A stretch of DNA of 64,000 nt from the NCBI GenBank assembly GCA_025200525.1, contig CM045761.1, positions 80,567,551-80,631,550 of the forward strand, in the 5' to 3' direction. The stretch is from Camellia lanceoleosa (taxonomy: Eukaryota > Streptophyta > Magnoliopsida > Ericales > Theaceae). Every line of letters begins with the position of its first letter. Within the stretch, counting starts at the first letter, position 1. Below the pieces are notes generated by a model. That model was given only the letters and a program-made list of their open reading frames with translations, ran no database searches and was not told the origin of the DNA. Both the position numbers and the translations under genes were made by a program. Below, piece after piece: positions 1 to 10,291 of the stretch.

Positions 1-282
1 GTCCACAAATTTTGTGGTTTTTGATATTCTCTCTAAAATCTGCTCATATGTCCTTTGAAGGCGCTTAGGATACAAGGTGCTCTTACAGTGTAGGGTCACA
101 ATATAAGAATGTCATTGTCACATTATTTACCGCCTTAAATTATGAGTATTGTTTTTTTGATGGAAAATATTTTTGTTAAAACAAACGGTGTGTAAATCAT
201 AATACAATCTTATAAATTTCATAGTAACTGAATCTCATGTACTAAAACCGCCATTTTTATTAATTTGGTTATGTTGATGTAG

Positions 283-626
283 GGATCGATGACATCTCCA
301 TACTACAACTCAAGGGCCACAAAGATAGCTGTGGTGACTAATGGGGAAGGATACTTTGAGATGGCATGTCCTCACTTGTCCTCTTCGAGTTTGGTGACAA
401 GTATGGCAGCAGAGGAAGGCAAGAGGGGCAGAGGATCGCACTAAAGAAGAAGTGTGGTGTTTATCGTAGCAAAGGGCCCAAGTTAGCAGAAGTGAGTGGT
501 CATTTGAAAGGTTGTGGTGTTTATCGCTCTTGCCGCCTACCATCACCATCGCTTCTAAGAATCAAAATCTACAAATTGTCTGCTTCGACGTCAATGCTCT
601 AAACAATGAGAAATTCCCTCTTGCAG
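283..626 (+). pseudogene. Vicilin-like (7S globulin, cupin) gene fragment
   Basis: Not expected to be functional. The segment begins after an AG acceptor at 281-282 and ends at a CAG|GTAATT-type donor (627), so it looks like one internal exon. One frame reads [20 protein letters not shown] followed by EMACPHLSS, which matches the start of the C-terminal cupin barrel of vicilin-type storage proteins (pattern HYNS.AT....V.EG.G..E.ACPH). Near the end a second frame reads NQNLQIVCFDVNALNNEKFP, the vicilin 'NxNLxxVxFxxNAxNN' segment. The two are joined only through a stop (TAA near 442) and at least one frameshift between about 520 and 560. Vicilins are secreted seed-storage cupins. The family assignment rests on these two blocks; a related non-storage cupin is possible. 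Confidence 0.55.
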
Positions 627-1989
627 GTAATTAAAATTTTTCTTGGGCTTTCTCACTAATTGATATTTCTTCTTTTATTAATGTAATGTACCTAAAATAA
701 ATCATACATGACATGTGCTAAATTTAGTTTGCTTTCTTCTTAATTTGAGCTAAAACTACAATCTTTATAAATTTCATAGTAACCGAATCTCATTGTAGGT
801 AGTTTCACTCTTCCTTCTTAATATGAGATGAAAGGCACAATTTATTCATACATAGTTAAGAATTTACTAGAACAGGTGTGGTTGTCGAAAGCAAGCGAGG
901 AAATGCTTTCTGAGTTCCTTCGATCCGCACTTCTTTGAACTTATTGGAGCTTGAGAAAGAAGTCCTGCTCTGCTGCCCTGTGTTAAGTAAAGTGAGTTGT
1001 CTCCCATTCTTACCTCTAGCCACACTATATTCTTTCTATTGAGTAATTTGTTAAATTTTATGCTACATTTTCTTCTTGCCTTTTCTCACCACATGGTTAA
1101 TTTGCCTCTTCTTCTTCTTTTTCTTGTTCACTATTCTCTTTTGATAATCATTCATACTAAAACTTTTTTTGTTTTGTCCTTGCTGTTAATTACTTCGTCG
1201 GCTTCCTGAGAGCTGCTTGTCCTTCTAGTTCACAAGTCATGCTGGGTTCAAAATTCATCTAGTTCACAATAATTGTGTATATTTTTTGGGTCAATGAATA
1301 AGATCTTGTTGCCTATTCATCTTGTTTCAATTATGTTTCATTAGTACTTGTTGCAATTTTATTATTTCTTGGTGGTTCATGAACGTTGTGAATTAGGATT
1401 TTAATTGTTCTGATCTATTACTTCAAATTTTATGCATCAGGTTTGTGATTACGGCTTGCCTGGCCAATTAACAATAGTATTAAGGTTGGTGCAATATTGT
1501 ATATCTTTTACATTTGCATATATGGCATGTTAGAAAATTAAAAGAAAAGGAAAAAAGATTTTAGGATCACTTTATTTTATGTACAGAGAATTTTAATGTT
1601 GACTTTTGAATTTTGGTCACAAGTCATTTATTATTTATGATTATAATTTGCAAACTTTTTATTTTTTATTTTATTTTATTTTATTTTGGGATAGTTTCTT
1701 TATTTTTTAATATTATTGATTCCAGTGTTTTTTTGTAGGAGCATTGGCCAACTTCTTCCTTGAAATAAGCAATTGGCCCATGAATGAGCCTTATGGAAAT
1801 TGTAGCCTTATGAAAAAGGAGTTAAAATTGTTTGGTTTATTTTTAGTTTATATGCTTGTGTAAAGAATCCTTGACTTTCAGATTTGATTTTATTTAGCTA
1901 ATAGTGCAATTTGAAAAGAGTTTTATTTTGCAGATTTAGTGCAATTGAAATTATACATTTTCTTTTTATATAAATTGCAGTGCTATATT
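627..1989. other. AT-rich DNA, possible last vicilin-like exon at about 865-990
   Basis: No gene stands out. At about 865-990 a less AT-rich stretch can be read in two frames as a degenerate coding-like segment (SKASEEMLSEF, then FDPHFFELIG after a frameshift). It could be a further exon of the pseudogene upstream, but I could not match it to a vicilin C-terminus. The rest is T-rich intron-like or intergenic sequence. Confidence 0.25.
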
Positions 1990-2284
1990 TTTTTTTTTTT
2001 TAAAAAAAGGAGAAAAGATGGCATTTTTTAAAAAAACGTCAGTAAATGTCGTCATATGATGTCAGCGTTTAATCGTGATTTGTTCACATAATGGAATGTA
2101 TGAGAATTTATGACGCTTTTTAAAAACGTTAAAGTCATTAGCGACGCTTTATAAACGTTGTATACCTAGGACGGCGTCAGATTCGCGACGAAAGTTATAA
2201 ACGTCGTCTTTATCCTTTAACGGCGTTTTTAGGACTTATTTTGGCGTTTTTTAAACGTTGCTAATTCTCAAAATTCCTGCAGTG
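1990..2284. mobile_element. CACTA-type transposon end (remnant)
   Basis: The right edge reads ...TTCCTGCAGTG, that is CACTGCAGGAA on the minus strand, a CACTA-type terminus. The preceding 280 bp carries many short motifs of the form AACGTCG, GACG and AAACGTT in both orientations, as expected of subterminal transposase-binding repeats. No matching left terminus or 3-bp duplication was found; a weak candidate lies near 1980. No transposase ORF. Probably a short deletion derivative or a truncated end. Confidence 0.45.
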
Positions 2285-3228
2285 CCCCTTTGAACTTATA
2301 ATATTAAATTGGATTTTTTTTAATAGATTAATATAAGACTATAAATATTTTTAGGATCGTATTTTCAGCCCTTGTTTTTTTTTGAAGGCCCAAAACAACC
2401 GCTATGTGAGGTTGCCCAAAACCAGGCCTGGCCATTATTCAATTGCCTGGAGCCGAATGAAATAATTGGCCGTATTGAAACATTTTGTGAGTGCGACACT
2501 AGTCAAGAAGATGAAAGAAAGCAATCTCCGTGTTTTTCCGTGAGTAAAACCGAACGAGATACTTGCCGCCGATAAGTTTGTCTCGTATACATATATTAGA
2601 TATTAGTAGATGGCATATAAGTAAATAGAAAAATAAATAATAAATTAATTAATATCATAATATGTATATTGTCTAAAATTACAAGAATATCCTTAATGAA
2701 ATCCAATGTGTTTGATTCAAATCTTACTTACGCATTTGAATAATATTTTTTATTTTAAGATTTAAGATAGGAAGATTTGTCACGAGTAGAAGGAGAAGTC
2801 ATCCCACTATTAGACACTAAATCATGTGCTCACATATATAATAGCATAAATAGATAGATATTAGAGTATCTCTAATGGTGTATTAAATTTAAATAAAATT
2901 TGAGTAAAAGGTCAATTTGATATTAAGTGTTCTAATAGAGGTTTGTGAAGCTTCATCGTAATACCGATCGACCGGTGGATGACTAGGCGAATGTTTGACC
3001 GATCAACCGCTAGTGTAAATTTTTCACAAATTTTTGCATTGAAGTAGTCATCTAGAGAGACATCCAATGGGAGATTCAAGAGTGAAAATCCAACGTAATA
3101 AATAGTGATTTGACAAAAGGAATATTGATCCTCAATTTGATGAAAGAAACGTGAAATCTCAGATTTGATACCCATTTGATGAAATCGTTGAGTAAGAAAA
3201 AGAGTCATTTTTCATCAAATTCAAATTT
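2285..3228. other. AT-rich intergenic DNA, nothing recognised
   Basis: A short open frame at 2372-2575 has no recognisable domain and is not supported. The 2870-3210 stretch has a MITE-like composition, but its ends and duplications could not be fixed. Confidence 0.3.
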
Positions 3229-3435
3229 ATTTATGTGTTTTGAGTTTTCCAAAATACTTTTCGTAAAATTCAACATTTTGCTTTTAAGTATTTTTTATTT
3301 TTACTAAATTTTTCTAATATTTTAAGTAATTTTTAATTTTTAGACATACCTAACATAAATATACCTAAAAAGCAAAAAATTGTGAAAAACCTTTAAAAAT
3401 TCACTAAATTCCAAAAATAAAAAAAAAACTCTACT
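3229..3435. repeat. Left half of an AT-rich dispersed repeat (copy A)
   Basis: Matches the first half of intact copies at 26315-26775, 30045-30500 and 34262-34672, including the shared core 'agacatacctaacataaata' and 'ttcactaaat.ccaaaaat'. The copy stops abruptly near 3435 and resumes at 9206 after the viral insert. Confidence 0.75.
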
Positions 3436-4524
3436 TAATGGAATATTGATGGTCTTAGTGAAGATCAAATCCTCCACAAATTAAATCATTTATCTATGGT
3501 TTCTAATAGTTATCTCTCCAATTATCCCCAATACACTTAATCTGAAATAGTTATTTTAATTACTTCTGACTTTACTGGTATGCTCAAATCTTGGTGGGAA
3601 AAATATTTAACTGAAGAACAACGCGAATCCATAATTTATGCTAATCAAACTGATGATAATGGTTTACCTATCTTTGATGAAAATATTGGATGTTGCCACC
3701 CCGATGGTATTAATGCATTAATCTATACTATTGTTAGACATTTCATTGGTACCCCTACTAATATTTATTCTTGCATACATGATCAACTTAGTAATTTTAC
3801 ATGTCCTACTTTAAGTGATTTTAGATGGTATAAAAATGTATTCACCTCTAGAGTCATGCTCAGAGAAGACTAAATCATTTTGGAAAGAAAAATTTATTAT
3901 TGATTACCTAGTTTATTTGTTCACAAAATCAGAGATGTTCTTAGTCAACCTACTGGTGTTATAGAATATGATAATTTAACATATGGTAATATAATTAATA
4001 CTATTTAAAAAGAAGGATTAAAAATGTGTATTGATCTTAAACTTAGTCAAAAAGCTACTAAAAATAAACATAAAGCTAAATATGAATTAGAAAATTTCTG
4101 TGAACAATATGGTTTACCTCCTGTTGCACCCTCTCGTCGGAAATATAAATATTCTAAACCTAAACATAAATCCAAATATTATAATAAATATAAGAAGAAT
4201 TATTCACCTTCCAAATCCAATGATAAGTTTTATACTAAACCCAAAAAGAAATATTACAAATCTAAATCACATCCAAAACCTAAATCTAGTAAAGACATTA
4301 CTTGTTATGACTGTGGTCAAAAAGGTCATTTTGCCAATAAATGTAAAGAGAAACAAAAATTAAAAGATAGAGTTAATCAACTTCAAATTAATGAAGAATC
4401 CAAAATTCAATTATTTGAAATCTTTCAATTAAATCAATCGATAATGATTCCTCTTCGCTCCTCCTCTACATCTAATTCCCTTCAAATAGTGATAATTCGA
4501 TTCTCGATAATCACGCTACCTTAG
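3436..4524 (+). pseudogene. Caulimovirid coat-protein region with zinc knuckle, broken
   Basis: One reading frame (that of position 3439) runs through the whole segment without a frameshift but is closed by four stops: TAA 3538, TAA 3871, TGA 3901 and TAA 4006. Frame content starts with WNIDGLSEDQI, then GMLKSWWEKYLTEEQR, the conserved capsid block of caulimovirids and related plant elements. It continues through a very Lys/Tyr-rich stretch to a CCHC knuckle, CYDCGQKGHFANKC, at about 4312-4353. In the family this domain packages nucleic acid and forms the icosahedral shell. The upstream part of the capsid and the movement domain are absent because the insert begins here. Confidence 0.8.
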
Positions 4525-5032
4525 GTTGTAATGATGTTTGTTGTAAACCGCTTAAACAAATTGTCGTTTTACCAAACATACTCAAGAAGAATCGCTTTAA
4601 TTGACTTAATTAGTAAATTAGATGATCCTCAATTAAAACAACAATATATTGAAAAATTAAAAACTTTATTACTCCATTCGTAAAATAAACCTAAGATTAA
4701 TAAACCTATTATTAGCTTATCCAAGACTTTAGAAAATTTAAAAATAAAACTAAAGAAATTACACTCCAAGATTTACAATCTAAAATCAATCAAATTAAAC
4801 AGACTATCATGACCTCCAAAATAAAGATAACAAATTAGAAAATGAAATCATTAATCTAAAACTTAATCAAAGTTTAAATAATTTTCAACCTAATCCAAAA
4901 TCACCTCATGAATCAACACAACTCGATCTTGATTCTCGATCATACTAATCCAAATTTAAACTCATATTTGATAATCGATCTCAATCTACTAACCTTGAAG
5001 ATAAACGATTAAATCTATTCAATAAAATCTAT
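4525..5032 (+). pseudogene. Decayed capsid-protease linker
   Basis: A/T-rich, Asn/Lys/Ile-rich remnants of coding sequence in shifting frames lie between the zinc knuckle and the protease, with several stops. No domain can be recognised. It corresponds in position to the variable linker of the viral polyprotein. Confidence 0.5.
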
Positions 5033-5704
5033 ATGCAAAAATGGTATTCAAGAATTAAAATCATAGTTGAAGATTTTGAATTGGAATTAATTGCTTTAAT
5101 TGATACTGGTGCTGACTTAAATTGTATTCAAGAAGGATTACTTCCTACTAAATATTATGAAAAATGTAAAGAGAAATTAACCTCTGCCAATGGTAGTAAA
5201 ATGCATATTAAATACAAGTTACCTAAAGTGCATGTTTGTCAAAACAATGTTTATTTTAAAACCACATTTGTTTTAGTCAAAAATATGACTGATAGAATTA
5301 TTTTAGGTACACCATTTATCTCTTTGTTACACCCATTCACTACATCTAGTGAATGAATCACTACTCATGTTTTAGGACAACCTGTTACATTTAAGTTCTT
5401 ATTTCCACCTGAAATGTTAGAATTAAATCAATTAAAAGATTGTTCTATTGCTCATACTATTAATAGATTAACTCGACAAATTAATTTTCTTAAGGAAGAA
5501 ATTAATTATAAAAGAATTGATCAACAATTAACTGATCCAGTTCTCATCTCTAAAATCAATGAATTTAAATTAAAACTTGAATCAACTGTTTGCTCCTCTT
5601 TACCTACTGCATTCTGGCATAGGAAAAAGCATGTAATTACTTTACCATATATTAAAGGTTTTAATGAAAACAAATTCCTACTAAATCTAGACCTATTCAA
5701 ATGA
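5033..5704 (+). pseudogene. Caulimovirid aspartic protease and linker, broken
   Basis: The frame opens at 5033 and contains the retropepsin motif ALIDTGADLNCI (about 5093-5130) and, later, the flap/C-terminal motif RIILGTPF. A TGA at 5354-5356 interrupts it; the same frame then resumes (ORF from 5414) into the protease-RT linker. Near 5670-5700 the frame is lost by a single-base-type shift just before the RT domain, so the 5414 ORF stops at 5702-5704 while the RT continues in another frame from 5701. The domain would cleave the viral polyprotein in an intact virus. Confidence 0.75.
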
Positions 5705-6513
5705 ATCATGAATTATTAGAAATGTGTAAAACCGAAATTAATGAATTACTAAGAAATCAAATCATTAGTCCTAGTAAATCACCCTGGTCTTGCTCTGCTT
5801 TTTATGTTAATAAAAATGCTGAATTAGAAAGAGGTGTCCCTCGTCTAGTCATTAATTACAAACCATTAAATGCTGTTCTAGAATGGATTAGATATCCTAT
5901 TCCCAATAAAAAAGATTTAATTAAACGACTTAGTCAATCTGTTATTTTCAGTAAATTTGATTTAAAAAGTGATTTTTGGCAAATTCAAATTCATCCTAAA
6001 GATAGATACAAAACTGCTTTTAATACACCCTTTGGTCAATATGAATGGAATGTCATGCCATTTGGTTTAAAAAATGCTTCTAGTGAATTCCAAAATATCA
6101 TGAATGACATATTTAACCCATTTAGTCATTTTTCAATTGTTTACATTGATGATATATTAATTTTTTCAAAATCAATTAGTGAACATTGGAAACATTTAAC
6201 TGCATTCTTTTATACAATTAAAAGTCATGGTTTAGTCATATCTGCTCCCAAGATTAAATTGTTTCAAACCAAGGTTAGGTTTTTAGGTTATGATATTCAC
6301 CATAATACTATTCTTCCTATTAGTCGATATATTGAGTTTGCTTCCAAGTTTCCTGATGAAATTCTTGATAAGACTCAATTACAAAGGTTCTTAGGATCCC
6401 TCAATTACATTGCTAAATTCTATAAAGACCTTAGGAAAGTCTGCCAACCTCTATTTGATAGGTTAAAGGATAATCCTCTTCCTTGGTCTCCTACTCATAC
6501 TGCCATTGTCTAA
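5701..6513 (+). pseudogene. Caulimovirid reverse transcriptase domain
   Basis: The longest open stretch of the insert, 270 residues. It contains the retroelement RT blocks in order: RLVINYKPLN, FSKFDLKSDFWQI, FGQYEWNVMPFGLKNASSEF and the catalytic box IVYIDDILIFS, followed by FLGYDI and the thumb-like FLGSLNYI. All three catalytic aspartates (D in FDLKS and the two in YIDD) are retained. The frame closes at a TAA (6511-6513) inside the RT-RNase H connection; homology continues in the same frame past the stop. As part of a broken polyprotein it is not expected to be expressed. Confidence 0.85.
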
Positions 6514-6967
6514 CAGGTCAAACAATATGTTAAGTCTCTTCCTTGTCTTGGTATTCCTACTGAGAACTCATTTAAAATTATTCAAACTGATGCTTCGATA
6601 TTGGTTATGGTGGCATTCTTCTCGTAAAGTCACCTCAATCACCGAACAAATTGTTCGCTATCATTCGTGTCCGAATAAAGCACAATTAAATTATAGTACT
6701 ATTAAAAAAGAAATTTTATCTACTGTTTTATGTATTCAAAAATTTCAAGATGATATTTTAAATCAAAAATTTTTACTTCGTGTTAATTGCAAATCTGCTA
6801 AATATGTTTTAGAAAAAGATGTTCAAAATCTTGCTAGTAAACAAATTTTTGCCCGTTGGCAATCTATTTTAAGCATTTTTGATTTTGATATTACTTATAT
6901 TCCTGGTTGTCAAAATTCCTTGCCTGATTTTCTTACCCGAGAATTTTTACAGGGGGGTAAGGGATGA
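6514..6967 (+). pseudogene. Caulimovirid RNase H domain, frameshifted
   Basis: Continues the RT frame for about 80 bp to an IQTDAS motif (first catalytic aspartate), then shifts frame twice between about 6595 and 6660. The remainder is open to 6967 and reads NYSTIKKEILSTVLCIQKF, LLRVNCKSAKYVL, FARWQSILSIFDFDI and YIPGCQNSLPDFLTREF, the C-terminal RNase H pattern of caulimovirids. It ends at TGA 6965-6967, which overlaps the ATG of the next ORF. Confidence 0.8.
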
Positions 6968-8212
6968 GTGCAACTCCACATATTCCCTATTTAAAAACCC
7001 ACATTACCCATTACCAAACCTTGATACACCAAGTTACCTTTCGAATTCAACGCCTTCAATTAGCCCGCAAAACTACTAAACGTGCTCAGTATATCAATTA
7101 TCACCAAATTCAAGCTCGTCGCAATTTACTTACTGAATACATTAGTCATTTGAATTACTACCAGAATTATTTAGATCTTCTTTCTGGTTGCTAATCTTGT
7201 CGCTTGTTTCACGTATGTCTTGCCCAAGGCCTCCTACCAAAACTTTGGTCCCATCTTGCACTCTACCTAATCAACTCGTTGTTCCGCCACCTTTGGAGTC
7301 AATCAATCCGTCTTATTCACATGAAATGGTTAATCGTTACCAAGCCCTTGGTAACATTTACCGACCTAATTACTCATCTACTTTGGCTACAGATCCTTTT
7401 GCTTCTAGTCAAACTGCTTTCCATTTACACCGCTAACCCAACCAGTCATCCCAATCTGATTATACTAAATCCCACACCACTAATTTGTTCTATAAAGAAC
7501 CTAGTCACCCCAAAAGTCAAGTCATTCATGAAATTGCTAAATCTTATTTTGGCTCTGGATGCCATTTCATCCTCTCACATCCGTAAAAACACTCACTTAT
7601 TACAAAGATATCCTAATTCATCACTAATCCGCTTTTAATCAAACCTATTCATGATCGAACCTATGCTCACGAGGTTCAGATCATTCCATTTATATTCACA
7701 ACATTGTTTCCTTAGTCGATTGGGTCCACCTTATCGCCTTCTGATTTACCTAGTCACCCATTCAATATAATTACCATGATTACATTGACGCTTGGTTCAA
7801 GATTTTCTTGTACCAAAATGAGTCTTTTCACCCCGATTCATCTCCTTTGATCAAAATTCAAACTGAAGTTACCTACTTGGTTTCGAGATGGTGGACCCAT
7901 TATGGCTTCATTTCAGATATTCTTCTTGGTGATCTCATTGAACTAGTCAACTACTTTTCCTCTGTTTACCCATTCACTACTCATCAGCAACAATTTCCAT
8001 CTTTGTTAATTTTTATATCCAAATACAAACCCTCATGGATATTTATATGGCATTATGGAATTGAGGGTAACATAATCACCACAACATTCAACAAATGGTG
8101 GGCCAAATTCAATGTGCCCCAAATTGTTGAAATAGTTCAAGAAGGATTCCCCATTGATCAATGTCCTCCAACCCCATCTATGATCCAAACACAGCAGAAC
8201 CCAATTGCTTGA
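6964..8212 (+). pseudogene. Caulimovirid second ORF, unknown function, broken
   Basis: Starts at ATG 6964, overlapping the polyprotein stop as ATGA, an arrangement compatible with termination-reinitiation. Open pieces lie in three frames: 6964-7194 (basic, Gln/Tyr/His-rich, probably helical), about 7188-7620 (interrupted by TAA at 7434 and by another stop near 7611) and about 7740-8212, which carries NYHDYIDAWFKIFLYQN and the Trp-rich SRWWTHYGF and FNKWWAKFN. The last segment resembles, from memory, a Trp-rich domain annotated in plant pararetrovirus-like proteins; its function is unknown. At least two frameshifts and several stops make it non-functional. Florendovirus-type genomes have an ORF in this position. 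Confidence 0.55.
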
Positions 8213-8640
8213 ATCAGCCCAGGCAGTCAGCTCAGCCCTCCTCCAGTCAACCTTGGTAGCCCCCCATCTAGTGGTACCAAGCCCAATTCATCCAAGTCCA
8301 AAATTCAAATTTATATCCGATAAAGCAAAGTCCAAAGCTCTCAGAGTACCCAAATTTCAAGACTCACCAAAGCCCAAATCAAAATCCAAATCCAAGGTTC
8401 ACCAAGGCCCGCCACCTCTGCTCAAATTTCAAAATCAAATCCAAGAACAAGTCCAAATTATCTAAAGAAGAAATGCTTCAGTTAGTCTGCCAAATTATGG
8501 ATCAACATGAAGCCTAGTCAACCAGTTCAGAACATTCAGGAGACAGTTCAGATCCGTCCCAATCTTCTAAAGGTTCAACTACTCAACCCATTTCATATGG
8601 ACGATTCGAAGTTCTAAGATGCTCAGACCCATATGCCTAA
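8205..8640 (+). other. Lys/Ser/Pro-rich tail region of the viral insert
   Basis: A frame open to 8465 encodes PKPKSKSKSK-type repeats, followed by non-coding AT-rich sequence. It may be the C-terminal tail of the second ORF or a compositional artefact; there is no recognisable domain. Confidence 0.3.
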
Positions 8641-8655
8641 TCAACATAGGATTCC

Positions 8656-8662
8656 TATAAAT
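8656..8662 (+). promoter_or_regulatory. Candidate viral TATA box
   Basis: TATAAAT lies in 'attcctataaatacaaatta', directly after the coding part of the insert, where caulimovirids place the promoter for the pregenomic RNA. A start site about 30 bp downstream (near 8690) would be expected. A second TATATA-type sequence lies near 8919. Confidence 0.45.
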
Positions 8663-8689
8663 ACAAATTAGCTTCAATCAATACTCTTT

Positions 8690-9205
8690 GAGAAAAGTCG
8701 CTAATTTGTATCTATATTGATTCCTTTATTCACATGATCATCGAAGTGATGAATAGTAAAAGTTACTATTCACTTTACTATTCACTCAATTACTTTTGGT
8801 CAAAAGTCGCTCAACTGCTCAATCAATCACCGAAGCAACCGATACCGCTTAGTCTTCCATGCCGCCACCGCCTTTCATCATTCAACCAATTCACATGTTG
8901 CATAGTCAACTTTTCTTTTTATATATTGTATTCACTTGTAATCACTCAAAGAACTCTTCTTTCTTCAACCCTTCAATCTGTAAGAAAACAAAAGAGCTCG
9001 AGTGAGAATTATCTCCTTCCGCTTTTGTAACCCAATTAAGATCCTTGCGCTTGCAACAATTGTAATTGTGTTATTTTCTGTATTTAAATTACAAAGTTTT
9101 ATTTAAATGATTTTGGTTAATTAAGTGCATTCCAATTCTGTCAATCAATTTATGTTTCATTTTGATTTCGTAATCCATATTCTTCATATGCTTATTGCTT
9201 CCGTC
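8690..9205 (+). other. Viral leader-like non-coding sequence, truncated
   Basis: No coding potential. It contains short repeats (agtta-ctattcac motifs at 8745-8800) able to fold on one another. No tRNA-Met primer-binding sequence (TGGTATCAGAGC type) is visible, consistent with the insert ending before it. Confidence 0.4.
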
Positions 9206-9420
9206 TTTTTGGTATGTATTTATTAATTTTTAAAAAATATTTTTTCATAAATTTTTTATTTTTTAGATACATCTAAATAAAGTACATCTAAAAAAGTAAA
9301 AAAATATTTAAAATTTTAAAAATATTCACTAAAAACAAAAAAATACAAAAACTAAAAAACTCAGTTTTCAAAAAACTTAATCTAAAAAACTCAAACCAAA
9401 TACACTGAATAATTTCAGAT
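9206..9420. repeat. Right half of the AT-rich dispersed repeat (copy A)
   Basis: Matches the second half of the copy at 34262-34672: 'atgtatttattaattttt', then 'agatacatctaa', 'agtacatctaaaaaagtaaa', then 'aaaaactcaaaccaaa'. It is the other side of the repeat interrupted by the viral insert. 9421-9782 is featureless AT-rich DNA. Confidence 0.75.
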
Positions 9421-9791
9421 TTGATCCTTATAATAAAATAAAATTTTAATTTTATCAATTTAAATCCTAATAAAATTGATTTGTTTTTAATTTAAATAAT
9501 TTGCATATTTTTGTTAAATAAAATTGATTAAAAAAAATATTTAGTCATTAAACTCAGTACATGTCTATATAAAATATTATTTTTCGTTAAGTTTAATAGT
9601 TAAAATACTATTTTTCAGTCACTTTCTTCAACAGTCACTTTATTCAAGGAAAATATGTAAAATTATTTAAATTAAAAACAAATCAAAATATTAAGATTTA
9701 AATTAATAAAATTAAAATTTCATCATTTATTTTTGTTAAAAAAATCAAATCTTAAGAATTTTTTTTTGTTATTTTTATTTTATAAATTTTA

Positions 9792-10129
9792 AGGTAAATT
9801 ACAAATGACTCTAAGGTTTACTTAAATTATAAATTACCTCATGTGATTTTAAAAATTACATTATACCCCTTAAAGTTTCTAAATTCATAACAAATAAGTT
9901 CTTTTATTAATAAATTATCAAGTTAATTAACAGTTTTTAATAATGTTAAAATTTTATTTCAGTTAATAATTTAGATAATTTTATTATTGTATAGATGAAC
10001 AGTTAAAAAGTTTACCTTTTTAATTAATTTTATTAAATAAAAAATTCTGATAATGAAGTATTTGTAAATTTTTACGGGAAGACAAGTCATATTTTAGGCA
10101 AACTTTAAGGGGATATTTATAATTTATCC
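9792..10129. mobile_element. Mutator-type MITE with 9-bp TSD
   Basis: Terminal inverted repeats AGGTAAATTACAAATG (left) and GGATAAATTATAAATA (right, minus strand) are flanked by the direct duplication TAAATTTTA at 9783-9791 and 10130-10138. No ORF. It sits about 150 bp upstream of the CHIP start codon. Confidence 0.7.
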
Positions 10130-10291
10130 TAAATTTTATTGGATAAATAGTAGATTAGATTAGGTTAGTCGGAGTAGATTAGAGTTGGAGAGAGATAGAA
10201 ACAGTATAGAGAAAACATAGGTCAGTCATATTGGAAGTCTTACGGCGGAGGATCTATTAACAGAGAAAGAGATTAGAGATAGAAAGGGAAT

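Larger units (their letters stand above)
3436..9205 (+). mobile_element. Endogenous caulimovirid (plant pararetrovirus) fragment
   Basis: About 5.8 kb of integrated pararetroviral DNA in genome order: coat-protein region with a CCHC zinc knuckle, retropepsin, reverse transcriptase (YIDD), RNase H, a second ORF, then an AT-rich leader with a TATA box. There is no integrase and no LTR, which separates it from a gypsy element. The RNase H C-terminus (YIPG...LPDFLTRE) is typical of Caulimoviridae. The movement protein and the N-terminus of the coat protein are missing, so this is a partial linear copy of a circular genome. Every coding segment carries stops or frameshifts, so it cannot be replication-competent as it stands. 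The downstream second ORF suggests florendovirus-like organisation, but assigning a genus needs a phylogeny. Confidence 0.85.

Noticed and set aside
310..549. Minus-strand ORF over the vicilin-like segment
   Set aside because: The plus strand carries recognisable cupin motifs and splice signals; the minus frame has none.
997..1209. Leu/Phe-rich 70-codon ORF resembling a membrane peptide
   Set aside because: It is a translation of a T-rich intron-like stretch with no start context or conserved motif.
4100..4363. ORF overlapping the viral capsid tail
   Set aside because: Asn/Ile-rich shadow frame of the capsid and zinc-knuckle sequence.
3436..9205. Interpretation as a Ty3-gypsy retrotransposon
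   Set aside because: No LTRs, integrase or PBS; capsid block, RNase H ending and second ORF fit Caulimoviridae.
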